Shown: positions 6,878-15,375 of the stretch, in pieces
Position numbering within the stretch: position 1 is the stretch's first letter
How the letters are laid out: each line of letters starts with the position of its first letter
Assembly: GCA_031292735.1 (NCBI GenBank)
Contig: JARLGP010000168.1
Coordinates: forward strand, 1-31,300
DNA length: 31,300 nt
Direction of reading: 5' to 3'
DNA from: Holophaga sp.
GTDB lineage: Bacteria; Acidobacteriota; Holophagae; Holophagales; Holophagaceae
Notes under the pieces: generated by a model
What the model was told of the DNA's origin: nothing
Seen by the model: the letters and a program-made list of their open reading frames with translations, nothing else
Database searches by the model: none
Translations under genes and position numbers: made by a program

Positions 6878-8140
6878 TCACAGTCCCCGCAGGCGGTCCA
6901 GCATCGGGCCGGATATCAGGGTTACACCACTTGCGGTGCGATGGAAGCGAAGCGCGTCCTGCTCCGGATTTTCCCCCACCACCAGGCCTTCGGGGATGCG
7001 GCAGCCGCGGTCCACCACCACCTTGCGCAGCCGGGCGAAGCGGCCGATGTCGGCCCCCGGCAGCACCACCGCCTCGTTCAGGTGGGCGTGGGAATGCACC
7101 CGCACCCGGGAGGAGAGCAGCGAGTTGTGCACCGAGGCGCCGGACACCACGCAGCCGCCGGAGACCACGCTGCTCAGGGCCACCCCGTTGCGGCCGGGAT
7201 CGCTGTGCACGAACTTGGCCGGGGGCAGCTGCTCCTGGTAGGTGAACACCGGCCAGTCGTCGTCGTACAGGTTGAGCGCCGGCTCCAGGTAGGTGAGGTC
7301 CATGTTGGCCTCCCAGAAGGCGTCGATGGTGCCCACGTCGCGCCAGTACGGCGGCAGGTCCCGGTTGGGGATGTGGCTTTTCTCGAACCGGTGGACGAAC
7401 ACCCGGGCCCGGGGGATCAGCTGCGGGATCAGGTCCCGGCCGAAATCGTGGCTGGAGGCGGGGTCGGCGGCGTCCCGGTCCAGCTCCCGGAACAGGAAGT
7501 CGGCCTTGAACAGGTAGATCCCCATGCTGGCCAGGGACTGCCCGGGCCGGCCGGGGATGCCCGGCGGGTCCGGGGACTTTTCCACGAAGCTGGTGATCCG
7601 GCCGGCCGCATCGGTGCCGGCCACCCCCAGTTCCCGGGCCGAGGCCCTGGGCACCTCCAGGCAGGCGATGCTCAGGTCGGCGTCGTTGTCCAGGTGGTCG
7701 GCCAGGAACAGCCGGTAGTCCATCTTGTAGATCTGGTCCCCGGCCAGCACCAGCACCTGCTCCGGGTCCAGGTCCCGGATGGTCTGGATGTTCTGGAACA
7801 CCGCGTCGGCGGTGCCGCTGTACCACTGGTCCCGCTCCAGGCTCTGCTGGGCCGGGAGCACCCGCACGAACTCGCCCAGGTTGCCGCTGAGGAAGGTCCA
7901 GCCGGCCTGCAGGTGCTCCAGCAGCCGGTGCGAGTTGTACTGGGTGGCCACCAGGACCCGCCGGATGTTCGAGTTCATGCAGTTGGAAAGGGGAAAATCG
8001 ATGATCCGGTACTTGCCGCCGAAATCCACCCCGGGCTTGGAGGAATGGCGGGTGAGGTCATGCAGCCGCTTGCCCCTCCCGCCGGCAAGAACCACCGCGA
8101 CGGTGCGTTGAGGTGCCCGGAACCACTCCTGCTGCGACAT
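6878..8140 (-). CDS. glgC: Glucose-1-phosphate adenylyltransferase (ADP-glucose pyrophosphorylase)
   Basis: This 420-residue enzyme makes ADP-glucose from ATP and glucose 1-phosphate, the committed step of glycogen synthesis. The nucleotidyltransferase signature VLAGGRGKRLHDLT lies at residues 17-30, with the KP pair just after it, then YRIIDFPLSNCMNS, GTADAVFQN and VLAGDQIYKMDY. The C-terminal part carries left-handed beta-helix-type repeats ending in PEGLVVGENPE. ATG 8140 has GGAGG five bases upstream. It is followed by glgA without a gap. Upstream in the same direction lie a family-9 glycosyltransferase (about 50 bases away) and an ABC-F gene, so a four-gene transcript is possible. Allosteric control of this copy cannot be predicted from sequence alone. 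Confidence 0.97.
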   Translation of the reverse strand: MSQQEWFRAPQRTVAVVLAGGRGKRLHDLTRHSSKPGVDFGGKYRIIDFPLSNCMNSNIRRVLVATQYNSHRLLEHLQAGWTFLSGNLGEFVRVLPAQQSLERDQWYSGTADAVFQNIQTIRDLDPEQVLVLAGDQIYKMDYRLFLADHLDNDADLSIACLEVPRASARELGVAGTDAAGRITSFVEKSPDPPGIPGRPGQSLASMGIYLFKADFLFRELDRDAADPASSHDFGRDLIPQLIPRARVFVHRFEKSHIPNRDLPPYWRDVGTIDAFWEANMDLTYLEPALNLYDDDWPVFTYQEQLPPAKFVHSDPGRNGVALSSVVSGGCVVSGASVHNSLLSSRVRVHSHAHLNEAVVLPGADIGRFARLRKVVVDRGCRIPEGLVVGENPEQDALRFHRTASGVTLISGPMLDRLRGL

Positions 8141-8192
8141 CCCAGCCTCCTGCCCGGCCTGTCGGCCGAGCCAGCCACGTTGGTTGCAGCCT

Positions 8193-9230
8193 TCAGCTTA
8201 CAGCGGTTCCCAGCGCCGCCTTCAGTTCCCGCCAAAGCCGATCGTCGGACAGCCCGGTCATGCACGGCAGGCCCGGAACCGGGCACTGGAAGGTCATGCA
8301 CTCCAGGCAGGCCAGGTCCTCCCGGCGCACCACCCGCACCCCGGGGCCCCGGGGCGCCGAATGCCGGGGCCGGGTGGGCCCGAACACCGCCAGGGTGGGC
8401 GTGCCGCAGCCGGCGGCCAGGTGGGCCAGGCCGGAATCCATGCCCACCAGGGCGCTGGCCCCGGCGATCCAGGCGGCGGAAACGGCCAGCCCGCCCTGGC
8501 CGACGCAGTCCACCGCCTGGGGCACCTGGGCCCGGATGGCGGCCGCCAGGGCCTGGTCCACCGGCCCCGCGCCGAGAATCACCGGGGTGATCCCGGAGCG
8601 CAGCAGATGCGCGCCCAGGGCCGCGAAGGAGGCCACCGACAGGCGCTTGTTCTCGCAGTTGGCGCCCGGGGCCAGCACCACGTAGCGGCCCAGGCCCAGC
8701 TCCAGGCGGCGGGCGGCCACCTGCGCCATGGCCTCGGCCCGGGGCCGGAACGGCCGGAACGGGCCGGCGCCCAGCTGGGGGAAGGCCCGGGCCACCACCG
8801 AGGCGTAGCGGTCCACGAACGGCGTGTCCTGCCTGTAGAAGGCCACGCTGTGGGTGTAGAACAGCCAGGCCCCGCCGTCGCCGCAGCCCAGGCGCAGGGG
8901 CACCCGGGCCAGGAAGGCTGCCAGCACGGCCCGGTTGCTCTTGGGGAAGTTGATGAGGGAGGCCGGCCGGTGCGCCCGCAGCAGGCCGGCGGCCTTCCAT
9001 GGGCTGTACTTGCGTTCCGGGTCCGGCACGGCGGCCTGGTACTCGGAACTGCCGGCGAACAGGTCCACCACCCAGCCGGGGCCCCAGGCCACCAGCGGCA
9101 GGCCCGCGGCCCGCAGCGGGGCGATGGCGGCATGGATCATCATGGCGTCCCCGAAGAACCGGGGAAACCGGATCCAATGGGCGTCCATGGGCACCGCATC
9201 CCGTTTCCCGCTGTTCCCGGCCTCGTCCAT
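8193..9230 (-). CDS. Family-9 glycosyltransferase, heptosyltransferase-like (copy 1)
   Basis: A protein of about 345 residues of the LPS heptosyltransferase family (GT9, GT-B fold), which transfers ADP-heptose to lipid A-core acceptors at the cytoplasmic face of the inner membrane. The N-terminal WIRFPRFFGDAMMIHAA and the C-terminal GMDSGLAHLAAGCGTPTLAV with FGPTRP are family hallmarks. Near the end is a cysteine cluster, CLEC then QCPVPGLPCM. Copy 2 at 20800-21855 shares the same blocks, length and cysteine cluster, so the two are paralogues. ATG 9230 was chosen for a weak GGGGTGG upstream; ATG 9188 would give a more usual short N-terminus, and TTG 9248 is also possible. Acceptor specificity cannot be assigned. 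Confidence 0.88.
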   Translation of the reverse strand: MDEAGNSGKRDAVPMDAHWIRFPRFFGDAMMIHAAIAPLRAAGLPLVAWGPGWVVDLFAGSSEYQAAVPDPERKYSPWKAAGLLRAHRPASLINFPKSNRAVLAAFLARVPLRLGCGDGGAWLFYTHSVAFYRQDTPFVDRYASVVARAFPQLGAGPFRPFRPRAEAMAQVAARRLELGLGRYVVLAPGANCENKRLSVASFAALGAHLLRSGITPVILGAGPVDQALAAAIRAQVPQAVDCVGQGGLAVSAAWIAGASALVGMDSGLAHLAAGCGTPTLAVFGPTRPRHSAPRGPGVRVVRREDLACLECMTFQCPVPGLPCMTGLSDDRLWRELKAALGTAVS

Positions 9231-9266
9231 CCCACGCCACCCCGGCAAGTCATTATTACGATTATG

Positions 9267-10898
9267 CTAGCTATGGACACCCGGGGCTTCCCGCCCGGTC
9301 TTCTGCACGTACTCCAGGTACGAGCCCTGGTAGACCATCGGCCCCTGGTGCTCCGCCCCGCCCAGTTCCAGCACCCGGCTGGCCAGCCCGCGCAGGAAGG
9401 TCCGGTCGTGGGAGACGAACAGCATGGTGCCCTCGAAGTCCTTCAGGGCCTCGATCAGCATCTCCTTGGTGGCCAGGTCCAGGTGGTTGGTGGGCTCGTC
9501 CAGGATCAGGAAGTTGGGCGGATCGAACAGCATCCTGGCCATGACCAGGCGCGACTTCTCCCCGCCGCTCAGGGCGCGGATCCGCTTGTCCACGTCGTCG
9601 CCCATGAACTGGAAGGCGCCCAGCAGGTTGCGCAGCACCCCCAGGCCCTCCATGGGGAAGTCCTGCTGGACCTGCTCCAGCACGGTGAGTTCGGGGTCCA
9701 GCAGGTCCATGGACTGCTGGGCGAAGTAGCCCACCTTGAGGCTGGCCCCCAGGCGCACGCCGCCGGCGTCGGCCGGGATCACCCCGGCCACCATCTTCAG
9801 CAGGGTGGACTTGCCGGCGCCGTTCTTGCCCATGACGCACCAGCGCTCCCCGCGCCGGATGTGGAAGTCGAAGCCGTCATACAGCACCCGCCGGCCGTAG
9901 GCCTTGCCCACCCCCTCCAGCATGGCCACGTCGTCGCCGGAGCGCATGGGCACCCGGAAATCCCAGCGGACCACCTTGCGCTTGCGCGGCAGCTCGATCC
10001 GCTCGATCTTGTCCAGGGCCTTCACCCGGCTTTGCACCTGGGCCGCCTTGGCCGCGTGGGCCGAAAACCGCTCGATGAACCGCTGCTCCTTGGCCAGCTT
10101 GGCCTGCTGCCGGGCGTAGGCCGCCTCCTGGTTGGCCTCCCGGGTCTCCCGCTCGCGCAGGTAGAAATCGTAGTCGCCGGAGTAGCTGACGATGTCGCCG
10201 CCGTCGATCTCGATGATCCGGGTGACGATCCGGTTCATGAAGTCGCGGTCGTGGGAGGTCATCAGCAGGGTCGAGGGCACGCTCTTCAGGAAGGTTTCCA
10301 GCCAGAGGATGGACTCGATGTCCAGGTGGTTGGTGGGCTCGTCCAGCAGCAGCACGTCGAACTTGCCCAGCAGCACCTTGGCCATGGACACCCGCATCTT
10401 CCAGCCGCCGGACAGGGCGCCCACGTCGCCGTCCACCTGGTCGTCCTCGAAGCCCAGGCCCCCCAGGCAGGCCCTGGCCCGGGCCTCCAGCTCGTAGCCG
10501 CCCAGCTGCTGGTATTCCTCCTGCACCTGGCCGAACCGCTCCAGGATCGCCTCCAGCTCGTCGCCCCGTTCCGGGTCGGCCAGGGCGTGCTCCAGCTCGC
10601 CCAGCTCGTGGTGCAGATCCCCCAGCCGGCCGCTGCCGGCGATGGCCTCGTCCAGCACCGAGCGGCCCGCCATCTCGTCCACTTCCTGGCGGAAGTAGCC
10701 CACGGTCAGCTTCTTGGGCATGCTCACGGTGCCGTCGTCCGGGCTTTCCTCGCCCACGATCATGCGGAACACCGTGGACTTGCCGGCGCCATTGGGGCCC
10801 ACCAGGCCCACCTTCTCGCCGGCGTTGAGCTGGAACCCGGCGTCGATGAACAGGACCTGGCGGCCGTACTGCTTGCTCACATCGGAAAACGCGATCAT
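9267..10898 (-). CDS. ABC-F family ATPase, YbiT/EttA-like
   Basis: This 543-residue soluble protein has two ABC ATPase domains and no membrane domain. Domain 1 has GPNGAGKS at residues 34-41, LSGGWKMRVSMAK and LLLDEPTNHLD. Domain 2 has GKNGAGKS, LSGGEKSRLVMAR and LILDEPTNHLD. A charged linker rich in Arg, Glu and Lys joins them, as in ABC-F factors that act on the ribosome. The size and MIAFSDVSKQYG start suit the YbiT subgroup, but the subgroup is a judgement from memory. ATG 10898 begins the first conserved beta-strand; a longer in-frame start at 10988 would add residues not typical of the family. A glycosyltransferase gene follows on the same strand at 36 bases. Confidence 0.95.
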   Translation of the reverse strand: MIAFSDVSKQYGRQVLFIDAGFQLNAGEKVGLVGPNGAGKSTVFRMIVGEESPDDGTVSMPKKLTVGYFRQEVDEMAGRSVLDEAIAGSGRLGDLHHELGELEHALADPERGDELEAILERFGQVQEEYQQLGGYELEARARACLGGLGFEDDQVDGDVGALSGGWKMRVSMAKVLLGKFDVLLLDEPTNHLDIESILWLETFLKSVPSTLLMTSHDRDFMNRIVTRIIEIDGGDIVSYSGDYDFYLRERETREANQEAAYARQQAKLAKEQRFIERFSAHAAKAAQVQSRVKALDKIERIELPRKRKVVRWDFRVPMRSGDDVAMLEGVGKAYGRRVLYDGFDFHIRRGERWCVMGKNGAGKSTLLKMVAGVIPADAGGVRLGASLKVGYFAQQSMDLLDPELTVLEQVQQDFPMEGLGVLRNLLGAFQFMGDDVDKRIRALSGGEKSRLVMARMLFDPPNFLILDEPTNHLDLATKEMLIEALKDFEGTMLFVSHDRTFLRGLASRVLELGGAEHQGPMVYQGSYLEYVQKTGREAPGVHS

Positions 10899-11040
10899 GG
10901 CAGACCGGCGGATGCAGCGGGGCGGCAAATCCCCCGGTTGGCCGGATCCGTAGCGAAAAGCAAGCAATCCCCCCGTGTGCAACCCCACCAGCCTACCGCA
11001 AGGACCCCGGTTTCATGATGGCCCAAGTCCACCGGATGAA

Positions 11041-11778
11041 TCAATCCAGCAGCAGGCGTTCCAGCACCTGGTAGCTGCGCGGCTCGCCCAGTTCGCGCCG
11101 GAGCCGGTCGCGCAGGGTGCGGGTGACGGCCCGGGCGGCGGGGCTGCCGTCGGGGTCGGGGGCCTCTTCGGCCGGCAGGGTGCGCAGCAGCCGCAGGTAT
11201 TCCCGGGTGCCGGGCGGGAGCGCCTCGCGCGGATCCACCGGGGTGCAGGCGGAGCAGCGCCAGCCGTATTCGTCGGTGAACAGCACCAGGGGCGCTTCTC
11301 CGTTGCCGCACAGGCCGCACAGGCGCGGGTGCGGCAGCACCCCCAGGCAGTGCAGCACCCAGTGCTCGCCGTAGGCCAGGATGGCCATGGCCTGGTCCGG
11401 CCTGGCCTTCAGCGCCCGGGCGCAGGCGGACAGCAGCCGGAACAGGCGCGGGTCCTCCACGCCCTCCCGGGCCACCCGGTCGAACACGTCGGCCAGGCAG
11501 GCCACCACCAGGTTCGATTCCAGATGGCCCAGGATCAGCGGCGAGTGCACCAGTTCGCAGCGGGTCACCCGGCGCACCTCCACCTGCTCCTTGCCGAACA
11601 GGCTGACGTTCACCAGCCCCAGCGGCTCGAAATTGGAGACCCACTTGGCCGACGGCTTCTTGGCCCCCTTGGCCAGGCCCACCACCCGTTCCCCGTGCTC
11701 GGTGAGGAAGGAGACCACCAGGCCGCCCTCCTGGAACGGGGCGGGCCGGAGCACGATGGCGGCGAAGGTGCGAATCAT
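11041..11778 (-). CDS. recO: DNA repair protein RecO
   Basis: This 245-residue protein loads RecA on gaps together with RecR in the RecFOR pathway. The N-terminal OB-fold is seen in RTFAAIVLRPAPFQEGGLVV and FLTEHGERVVGLAKGAKKP, followed by the helical domain. A zinc-binding pair CGLCGN and CSAC lies in the C-terminal half, as in many bacterial RecO proteins. Length is normal. ATG 11778 is preferred over the adjacent upstream GTG 11781; no strong ribosome binding site is visible for either. It is divergent from the secreted transglutaminase-like gene, with 86 GC-rich bases between them. Confidence 0.93.
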   Translation of the reverse strand: MIRTFAAIVLRPAPFQEGGLVVSFLTEHGERVVGLAKGAKKPSAKWVSNFEPLGLVNVSLFGKEQVEVRRVTRCELVHSPLILGHLESNLVVACLADVFDRVAREGVEDPRLFRLLSACARALKARPDQAMAILAYGEHWVLHCLGVLPHPRLCGLCGNGEAPLVLFTDEYGWRCSACTPVDPREALPPGTREYLRLLRTLPAEEAPDPDGSPAARAVTRTLRDRLRRELGEPRSYQVLERLLLD

Positions 11779-11864
11779 CACGAGTAGTTTGCACCCATTC
11801 GCCCGCCGGCGCGGCGCCCGCCGTGCTGGCGCCGAACCCGGTAGAATGGCCGACGGAGCTTCCC

Positions 11865-13652
11865 ATGGCCTTTGCCTCCCGTTTCCTCCTCCTGCTGGCC
11901 CTGCTGGCCCCCTTGCGGGCCGCCGACCCGGTGACCCAGGTGTCCCGGGTCTGGCTGGCCGGGCAGGAGGCCGGCAGCTCCACCGAGAAGACCTCCCGGG
12001 ACGCCCGGGGCATCCTCATGGAAAGCCGGGAGATCAACCATCTGGAGCGGATGGGCGCGGTGATCCAGTTCGACAGCCAGCAGCAGGCGCTGAAGCGCCC
12101 GGACGGTTCCATGAGCGTGCGCTGGTTGCTCACCATGTCCCAGGAGCCGCAGGAGGGCGAAGCCGCCTGGTCGCCCCGGGAGCCGGGCAAGCTCAAGGTG
12201 ACCTTCAAGCAGGGGCCGCCCCGCAGCTTCGACATCCCCGCCGCCGCCCTGGTCTGGCCGGGCGACCTGGAGGACGCCCTGCGGGCCGCGGCCCGTTCGG
12301 TCCGGCCGCTGCGCGCCACCTACTTCGCCTTCCCCACCCAGCAGTGGGCCGAAGTGGCCATCCAGCCCCTGGGCCCGGCCCCCCTGCCCGGCTTCCCGGA
12401 CACCGTGCGGTTCCGGGGCCGTTCCTCGGAAGGCAGCATGGTGGAGGACGTGGACCTGTGGATCTCCCCCACCCAGGGCGAGGTCAAGCACCAGGGCGCC
12501 ATGGCGGGGATCCCCGTGCTGGTCCAGCGGATCGAGCTGCCGCCGCCGGTGGGGCTGGAACCCAAGGCCGGCCTGTTCGCGCGCACCCTCAAGACCCTGC
12601 CGCCGCACCCGTTCCTGCTCTGGCTGGCGGAGGTCCGGGTGCGCTGGACCGGCCGCACCGTGCCGGACCTGGGCGAGGACGCCCAGCAGCGCCGGCTGGG
12701 CCCCAGCCTGTTCCTGCTCAGCCAGGCAAAGGCCCCCTCCCCCGCCGAAGCGGCGGAGCCGCCGGTGACCGGCCGCCCTTCCGCCCAGGACGCCCCGTTC
12801 CTGGCCGCCACCCCGCTGGTGCAGTTCAACGATCCGGTGTTCGCGGGGCTGGTGCGCCGGCTCAACCCGCCCGCCGGCGCCACCCGCTGGCAGCTGGCCC
12901 GGATGGTCAACAGCTTCGTCTACGACTGGATCAAGGACAAGAACTACAGCGTGGGCTTCGCCTCCGCCCAGGAGGTGGCGCGCAACCCGGTGGGCGCCTG
13001 CGCCCAGCACGGGGTGCTGGCGGTGGCCCTGCTGCGCCGGCTAGGGGTGCCGGCCCGGGGCGTCACCGGCTGGATCGCCATGGGCGAGACGCTGGCGGTG
13101 CACTTCTGGGTGGAGGCGGAGCTGGGCGGCCGCTGGATCCCCCTGGATCCCACCTTCGACCAGGCCCCCGCCTCGGCCTACCGGCTGAAGCTGATCACCA
13201 CCGACCTGGCCGACCTGGGCAACGTGAGCGCGGGCACCCCCGGCACCGACTACATGGAGGGCATCTGGCTGCCCGACGGGCCCTGGACCGCCGACGTGCG
13301 GCCCCAGGGAGACACCCTCATGGCGCCCGGCGGCATGGCGCTGCGGGTGCGCGGCGCCCGCTGGCAGCTGGCCGCCGGCCGGCTGGCCCTGGTATGGGGC
13401 GAGCGGCACCCGGTGGAGGCGGTGCCGGCCCCGAACCCGGCCCAGCGGACCGACGCCCACCGGCTGCAGGGGGCGGCCAAGGGCCGCCAGGGCTGGTGGC
13501 AGCCGCGCACCGGCCGGCTCTGGATGGACTTCGGCGGCGGCAAGTGGCTTCAGGTGGACGCCCTCAGCGAAGCCCAGGCGTTCCAGCTGCTGGACGCCCT
13601 GGAGGCGACGGTGCGGAACCCGCCGGCGGCCAGGGCGGCCAGGGCGGCGTAG
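11865..13652 (+). CDS. Secreted transglutaminase-like (papain-fold) protein
   Basis: This 595-residue protein starts with a clear signal peptide, MAFASRFLLLLALLAPLRAA, probably cut before Asp21, so it is exported. A transglutaminase-like core lies at about residues 330-450 with a full Cys-His-Asp triad: C379 in GACAQHGVLAVALLRRLGVP, H413 in LAVHFWVEAE and D428 in IPLDPTFDQ. The first 300 residues are a beta-rich region of unknown type. The last 130 residues (PQGDTLMAPGGMALRV onward) are also unassigned. GGAG lies six bases before ATG 11865. Such proteins are proteases, amidases or cross-linkers acting on peptides or envelope polymers; which one applies here cannot be said. Its stop codon touches the stop of the 55-residue gene on the other strand. 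Confidence 0.88.
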   Translation: MAFASRFLLLLALLAPLRAADPVTQVSRVWLAGQEAGSSTEKTSRDARGILMESREINHLERMGAVIQFDSQQQALKRPDGSMSVRWLLTMSQEPQEGEAAWSPREPGKLKVTFKQGPPRSFDIPAAALVWPGDLEDALRAAARSVRPLRATYFAFPTQQWAEVAIQPLGPAPLPGFPDTVRFRGRSSEGSMVEDVDLWISPTQGEVKHQGAMAGIPVLVQRIELPPPVGLEPKAGLFARTLKTLPPHPFLLWLAEVRVRWTGRTVPDLGEDAQQRRLGPSLFLLSQAKAPSPAEAAEPPVTGRPSAQDAPFLAATPLVQFNDPVFAGLVRRLNPPAGATRWQLARMVNSFVYDWIKDKNYSVGFASAQEVARNPVGACAQHGVLAVALLRRLGVPARGVTGWIAMGETLAVHFWVEAELGGRWIPLDPTFDQAPASAYRLKLITTDLADLGNVSAGTPGTDYMEGIWLPDGPWTADVRPQGDTLMAPGGMALRVRGARWQLAAGRLALVWGERHPVEAVPAPNPAQRTDAHRLQGAAKGRQGWWQPRTGRLWMDFGGGKWLQVDALSEAQAFQLLDALEATVRNPPAARAARAA

Positions 13653-13820
13653 CTATTCCAGGTAGCGCTCGGCCAGAACCCGGAAATAGTACAGCCCCGC
13701 CCCGCTGCCCACGGCGCTGAGGACGACGGCGGTGATGATCCCCACCTTGAAGCCCAGCCACCACCCCAGCCAACCACCGACGTTCATGCCGATGAAACCC
13801 AGAAGCGCCTTCAGCTTCAT
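13653..13820 (-). CDS. Small glycine-rich membrane protein (55 residues) coupled to pyk
   Basis: The 55-codon frame begins MKLKALLGFIGMNVGGWLGW and ends in VLAERYLE. It has two apolar stretches rich in Gly and Trp, FIGMNVGGWLGWWLGF and VGIITAVVLSAVGSGAGLYY, so it likely spans the membrane twice with short charged ends. The pattern resembles small YeaQ/GlsB-like membrane proteins, though I cannot assign it to that family. Its ATG lies one base after the pyruvate kinase stop (TGACATG), so translation should be coupled. Its stop codon is directly against the stop of the convergent transglutaminase-like gene with no base between. Tight packing on both sides and a sensible membrane topology support a real gene. 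Confidence 0.72.
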   Translation of the reverse strand: MKLKALLGFIGMNVGGWLGWWLGFKVGIITAVVLSAVGSGAGLYYFRVLAERYLE

Positions 13821-13821
13821 G

Positions 13822-15243
13822 TCAGAACTGGATGACCTTCATGGTGTTGGTGCTGCCGGTCTTCCACAGCGGCAGGCCGAGGGTGATCACCACCTTGTCC
13901 CCGGGCCTCAGGCCGTACTCGCCCTGGAGCACCGCCTCCACCGATTCCACCATGGCGTCGGAGGATTCCACCCGCGGCACCACCAGCGACTGGACGCCGC
14001 GCATGAGCCCCATGCGGTGCGCGTTGCCGAGATCGGTGGTGGCCCCGATCACCGGGATGTCGGCCGCCAGGCGCGACACCCGGCGCGCGCTGCCGCCGCC
14101 TTCGGTGAACACCACGATCAGGCGCGCGCCGATCTCGTCGGCGGTCCTGCAGGCGGCGAAGGCCACCGACACGTCGGTGCTGCTGGACAGCCTGGGAGAA
14201 AGGCTGTCCTCCAGCCGGCCCAGGCGGGGATGGTAGTGGGCATCGGCGTCCTCGGCGATGCGGCCGAGCCACTGGATGGCCTCCACGGCATACTTGCCCA
14301 CCGCGCTTTCGGCGCTGAGCATCACCGCGTCGGTGCCGTCCCAGATGGCGTTGGCCACGTCGGAAGCCTCGGCCCGGGTGGGCTGGGGGCTCTCGATCAT
14401 GCTCTCCAGCATCTGGGTGGCGGTGATCACCGGCTTGAGGGCGTGCCGCGCCATCTTGATGATCCGCTTCTGCAGGGCCGGAACGTGCTCCACGCCCAGC
14501 TCCACGCCCAGGTCGCCACGGGCCACCATGACCCCCCAGGACCGGTCGAGGATCTCCTCCAGGTTGTCCAGCGCCTGCGGGTGCTCGATCTTGGCGATGA
14601 TCGGCTGCTGGCCGCCCAGGCCGTGGATCACCCCGGCCAGGATCTCCAGGTCGGAGCCGCGCCGCACGAAGCTCTGGGCGAACAGGTCCACCCCGTGCTC
14701 CACGCCCCAGCGGATGTCCACCAGGTCCTTGGGCGTGAGCGGGTCGAAGGCCACGTCCAGGCCGATGGGATGCACCCCCTTGCGCGCCTTGAGCAGCCCG
14801 CCCACCAGCACCCGGGCCCGCACCAGCTCGGGTTCGGCCTCGGTGACCACCACCTCCAGGTTGCCGTCGTCCAGCACCCAGCGCTGGCCGGAACGGGCGC
14901 CCTGGAACAGCTCCGGGTGCGGCAGCGGCACCGCCCAGTCCAGATCGGCGCTGGCCGTGCCGCCGGCCGGGTAGAAGCCGCCCACGCTGCCCTCGGCCAG
15001 TTCCATCGGCGCCTCCAGCGCGCCCACCCGCCACTTGGGCCCCTGCAGGTCCAGCAGCACCGGGATCCGCCGGCCCAGCTCCTGGGCGATCCGGCGGATG
15101 TCCTGCAAGGACTGCAGCCGCGCATCCAGGTCCCCGTGGCTGGCGTTGAGCCGAACGGCATCGGCAATCTGCAAGGCTTCACGCAGGTGGCCCACCTCTG
15201 CAAGAGCTGGTCCCATGGTGATGAGTATCTTGGTTTTGCGCAT
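13822..15243 (-). CDS. pyk: Pyruvate kinase
   Basis: This 473-residue glycolytic enzyme makes pyruvate and ATP from phosphoenolpyruvate and ADP. Family landmarks are RLNASHG (31-37; usually RLNFSHG), LLDLQGPKWRVG, DLFAQSFVRRGSDL, AKIEHPQALDNLEEI with the catalytic lysine, VMVARGDLGVELG, and TATQMLESMI. The C-terminal domain has FTEGGGSARRVSRL and ends GSTNTMKVIQF. The start at ATG 15243 is set by GGAGGA five bases upstream; earlier ATGs at 15255 and 15264 lack such a site. The Phe-to-Ala change in the SHG motif and WRVG for IRTG make it a divergent member, but all main catalytic elements remain. It is divergent from the Fis-like gene and the GAPDH cluster, which places lower glycolysis around one control region. 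Confidence 0.95.
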   Translation of the reverse strand: MRKTKILITMGPALAEVGHLREALQIADAVRLNASHGDLDARLQSLQDIRRIAQELGRRIPVLLDLQGPKWRVGALEAPMELAEGSVGGFYPAGGTASADLDWAVPLPHPELFQGARSGQRWVLDDGNLEVVVTEAEPELVRARVLVGGLLKARKGVHPIGLDVAFDPLTPKDLVDIRWGVEHGVDLFAQSFVRRGSDLEILAGVIHGLGGQQPIIAKIEHPQALDNLEEILDRSWGVMVARGDLGVELGVEHVPALQKRIIKMARHALKPVITATQMLESMIESPQPTRAEASDVANAIWDGTDAVMLSAESAVGKYAVEAIQWLGRIAEDADAHYHPRLGRLEDSLSPRLSSSTDVSVAFAACRTADEIGARLIVVFTEGGGSARRVSRLAADIPVIGATTDLGNAHRMGLMRGVQSLVVPRVESSDAMVESVEAVLQGEYGLRPGDKVVITLGLPLWKTGSTNTMKVIQF

Positions 15244-15256
15244 CCGTTCCTCCATG

Positions 15257-15290
15257 CTATCCACAGGTATTCCACAGGGTTTTCCGCAGG
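15257..15290. repeat. Three direct repeats at helical spacing in the pyk/gap control region
   Basis: CCACAGG (15261-15267), CCACAGG (15272-15278) and CCGCAGG (15284-15290) repeat in the same direction at steps of 11 and 12 bases, about one DNA turn. Read with their upstream bases, the three 9-mers CTATCCACA (15257-15265), TATTCCACA (15268-15276) and TTTTCCGCA (15280-15288) each differ from the DnaA-box rule TTWTNCACA at one place. They lie just upstream of pyk in the divergent gap. They may be a tandem operator; a DnaA role is speculation. Confidence 0.5.
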
Positions 15291-15375
15291 AAGGGAAGCA
15301 TTATCGCTGTAAAATCGCCTTCGCATGGGCTCCCGCTGGTGTTACCGTCTTGGGCTACCCGATGGAGTCGAAGTG

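Noticed and set aside
8184..11018. Open frame of about 940 codons on the plus strand
   Set aside because: It is antisense to the GT9 and ABC-F genes, has biased low-information composition and runs through their intergenic gap.
15257..15288. Calling the DnaA-like repeats a replication origin
   Set aside because: No AT-rich unwinding region or dnaA/dnaN genes are nearby and each box has a mismatch.
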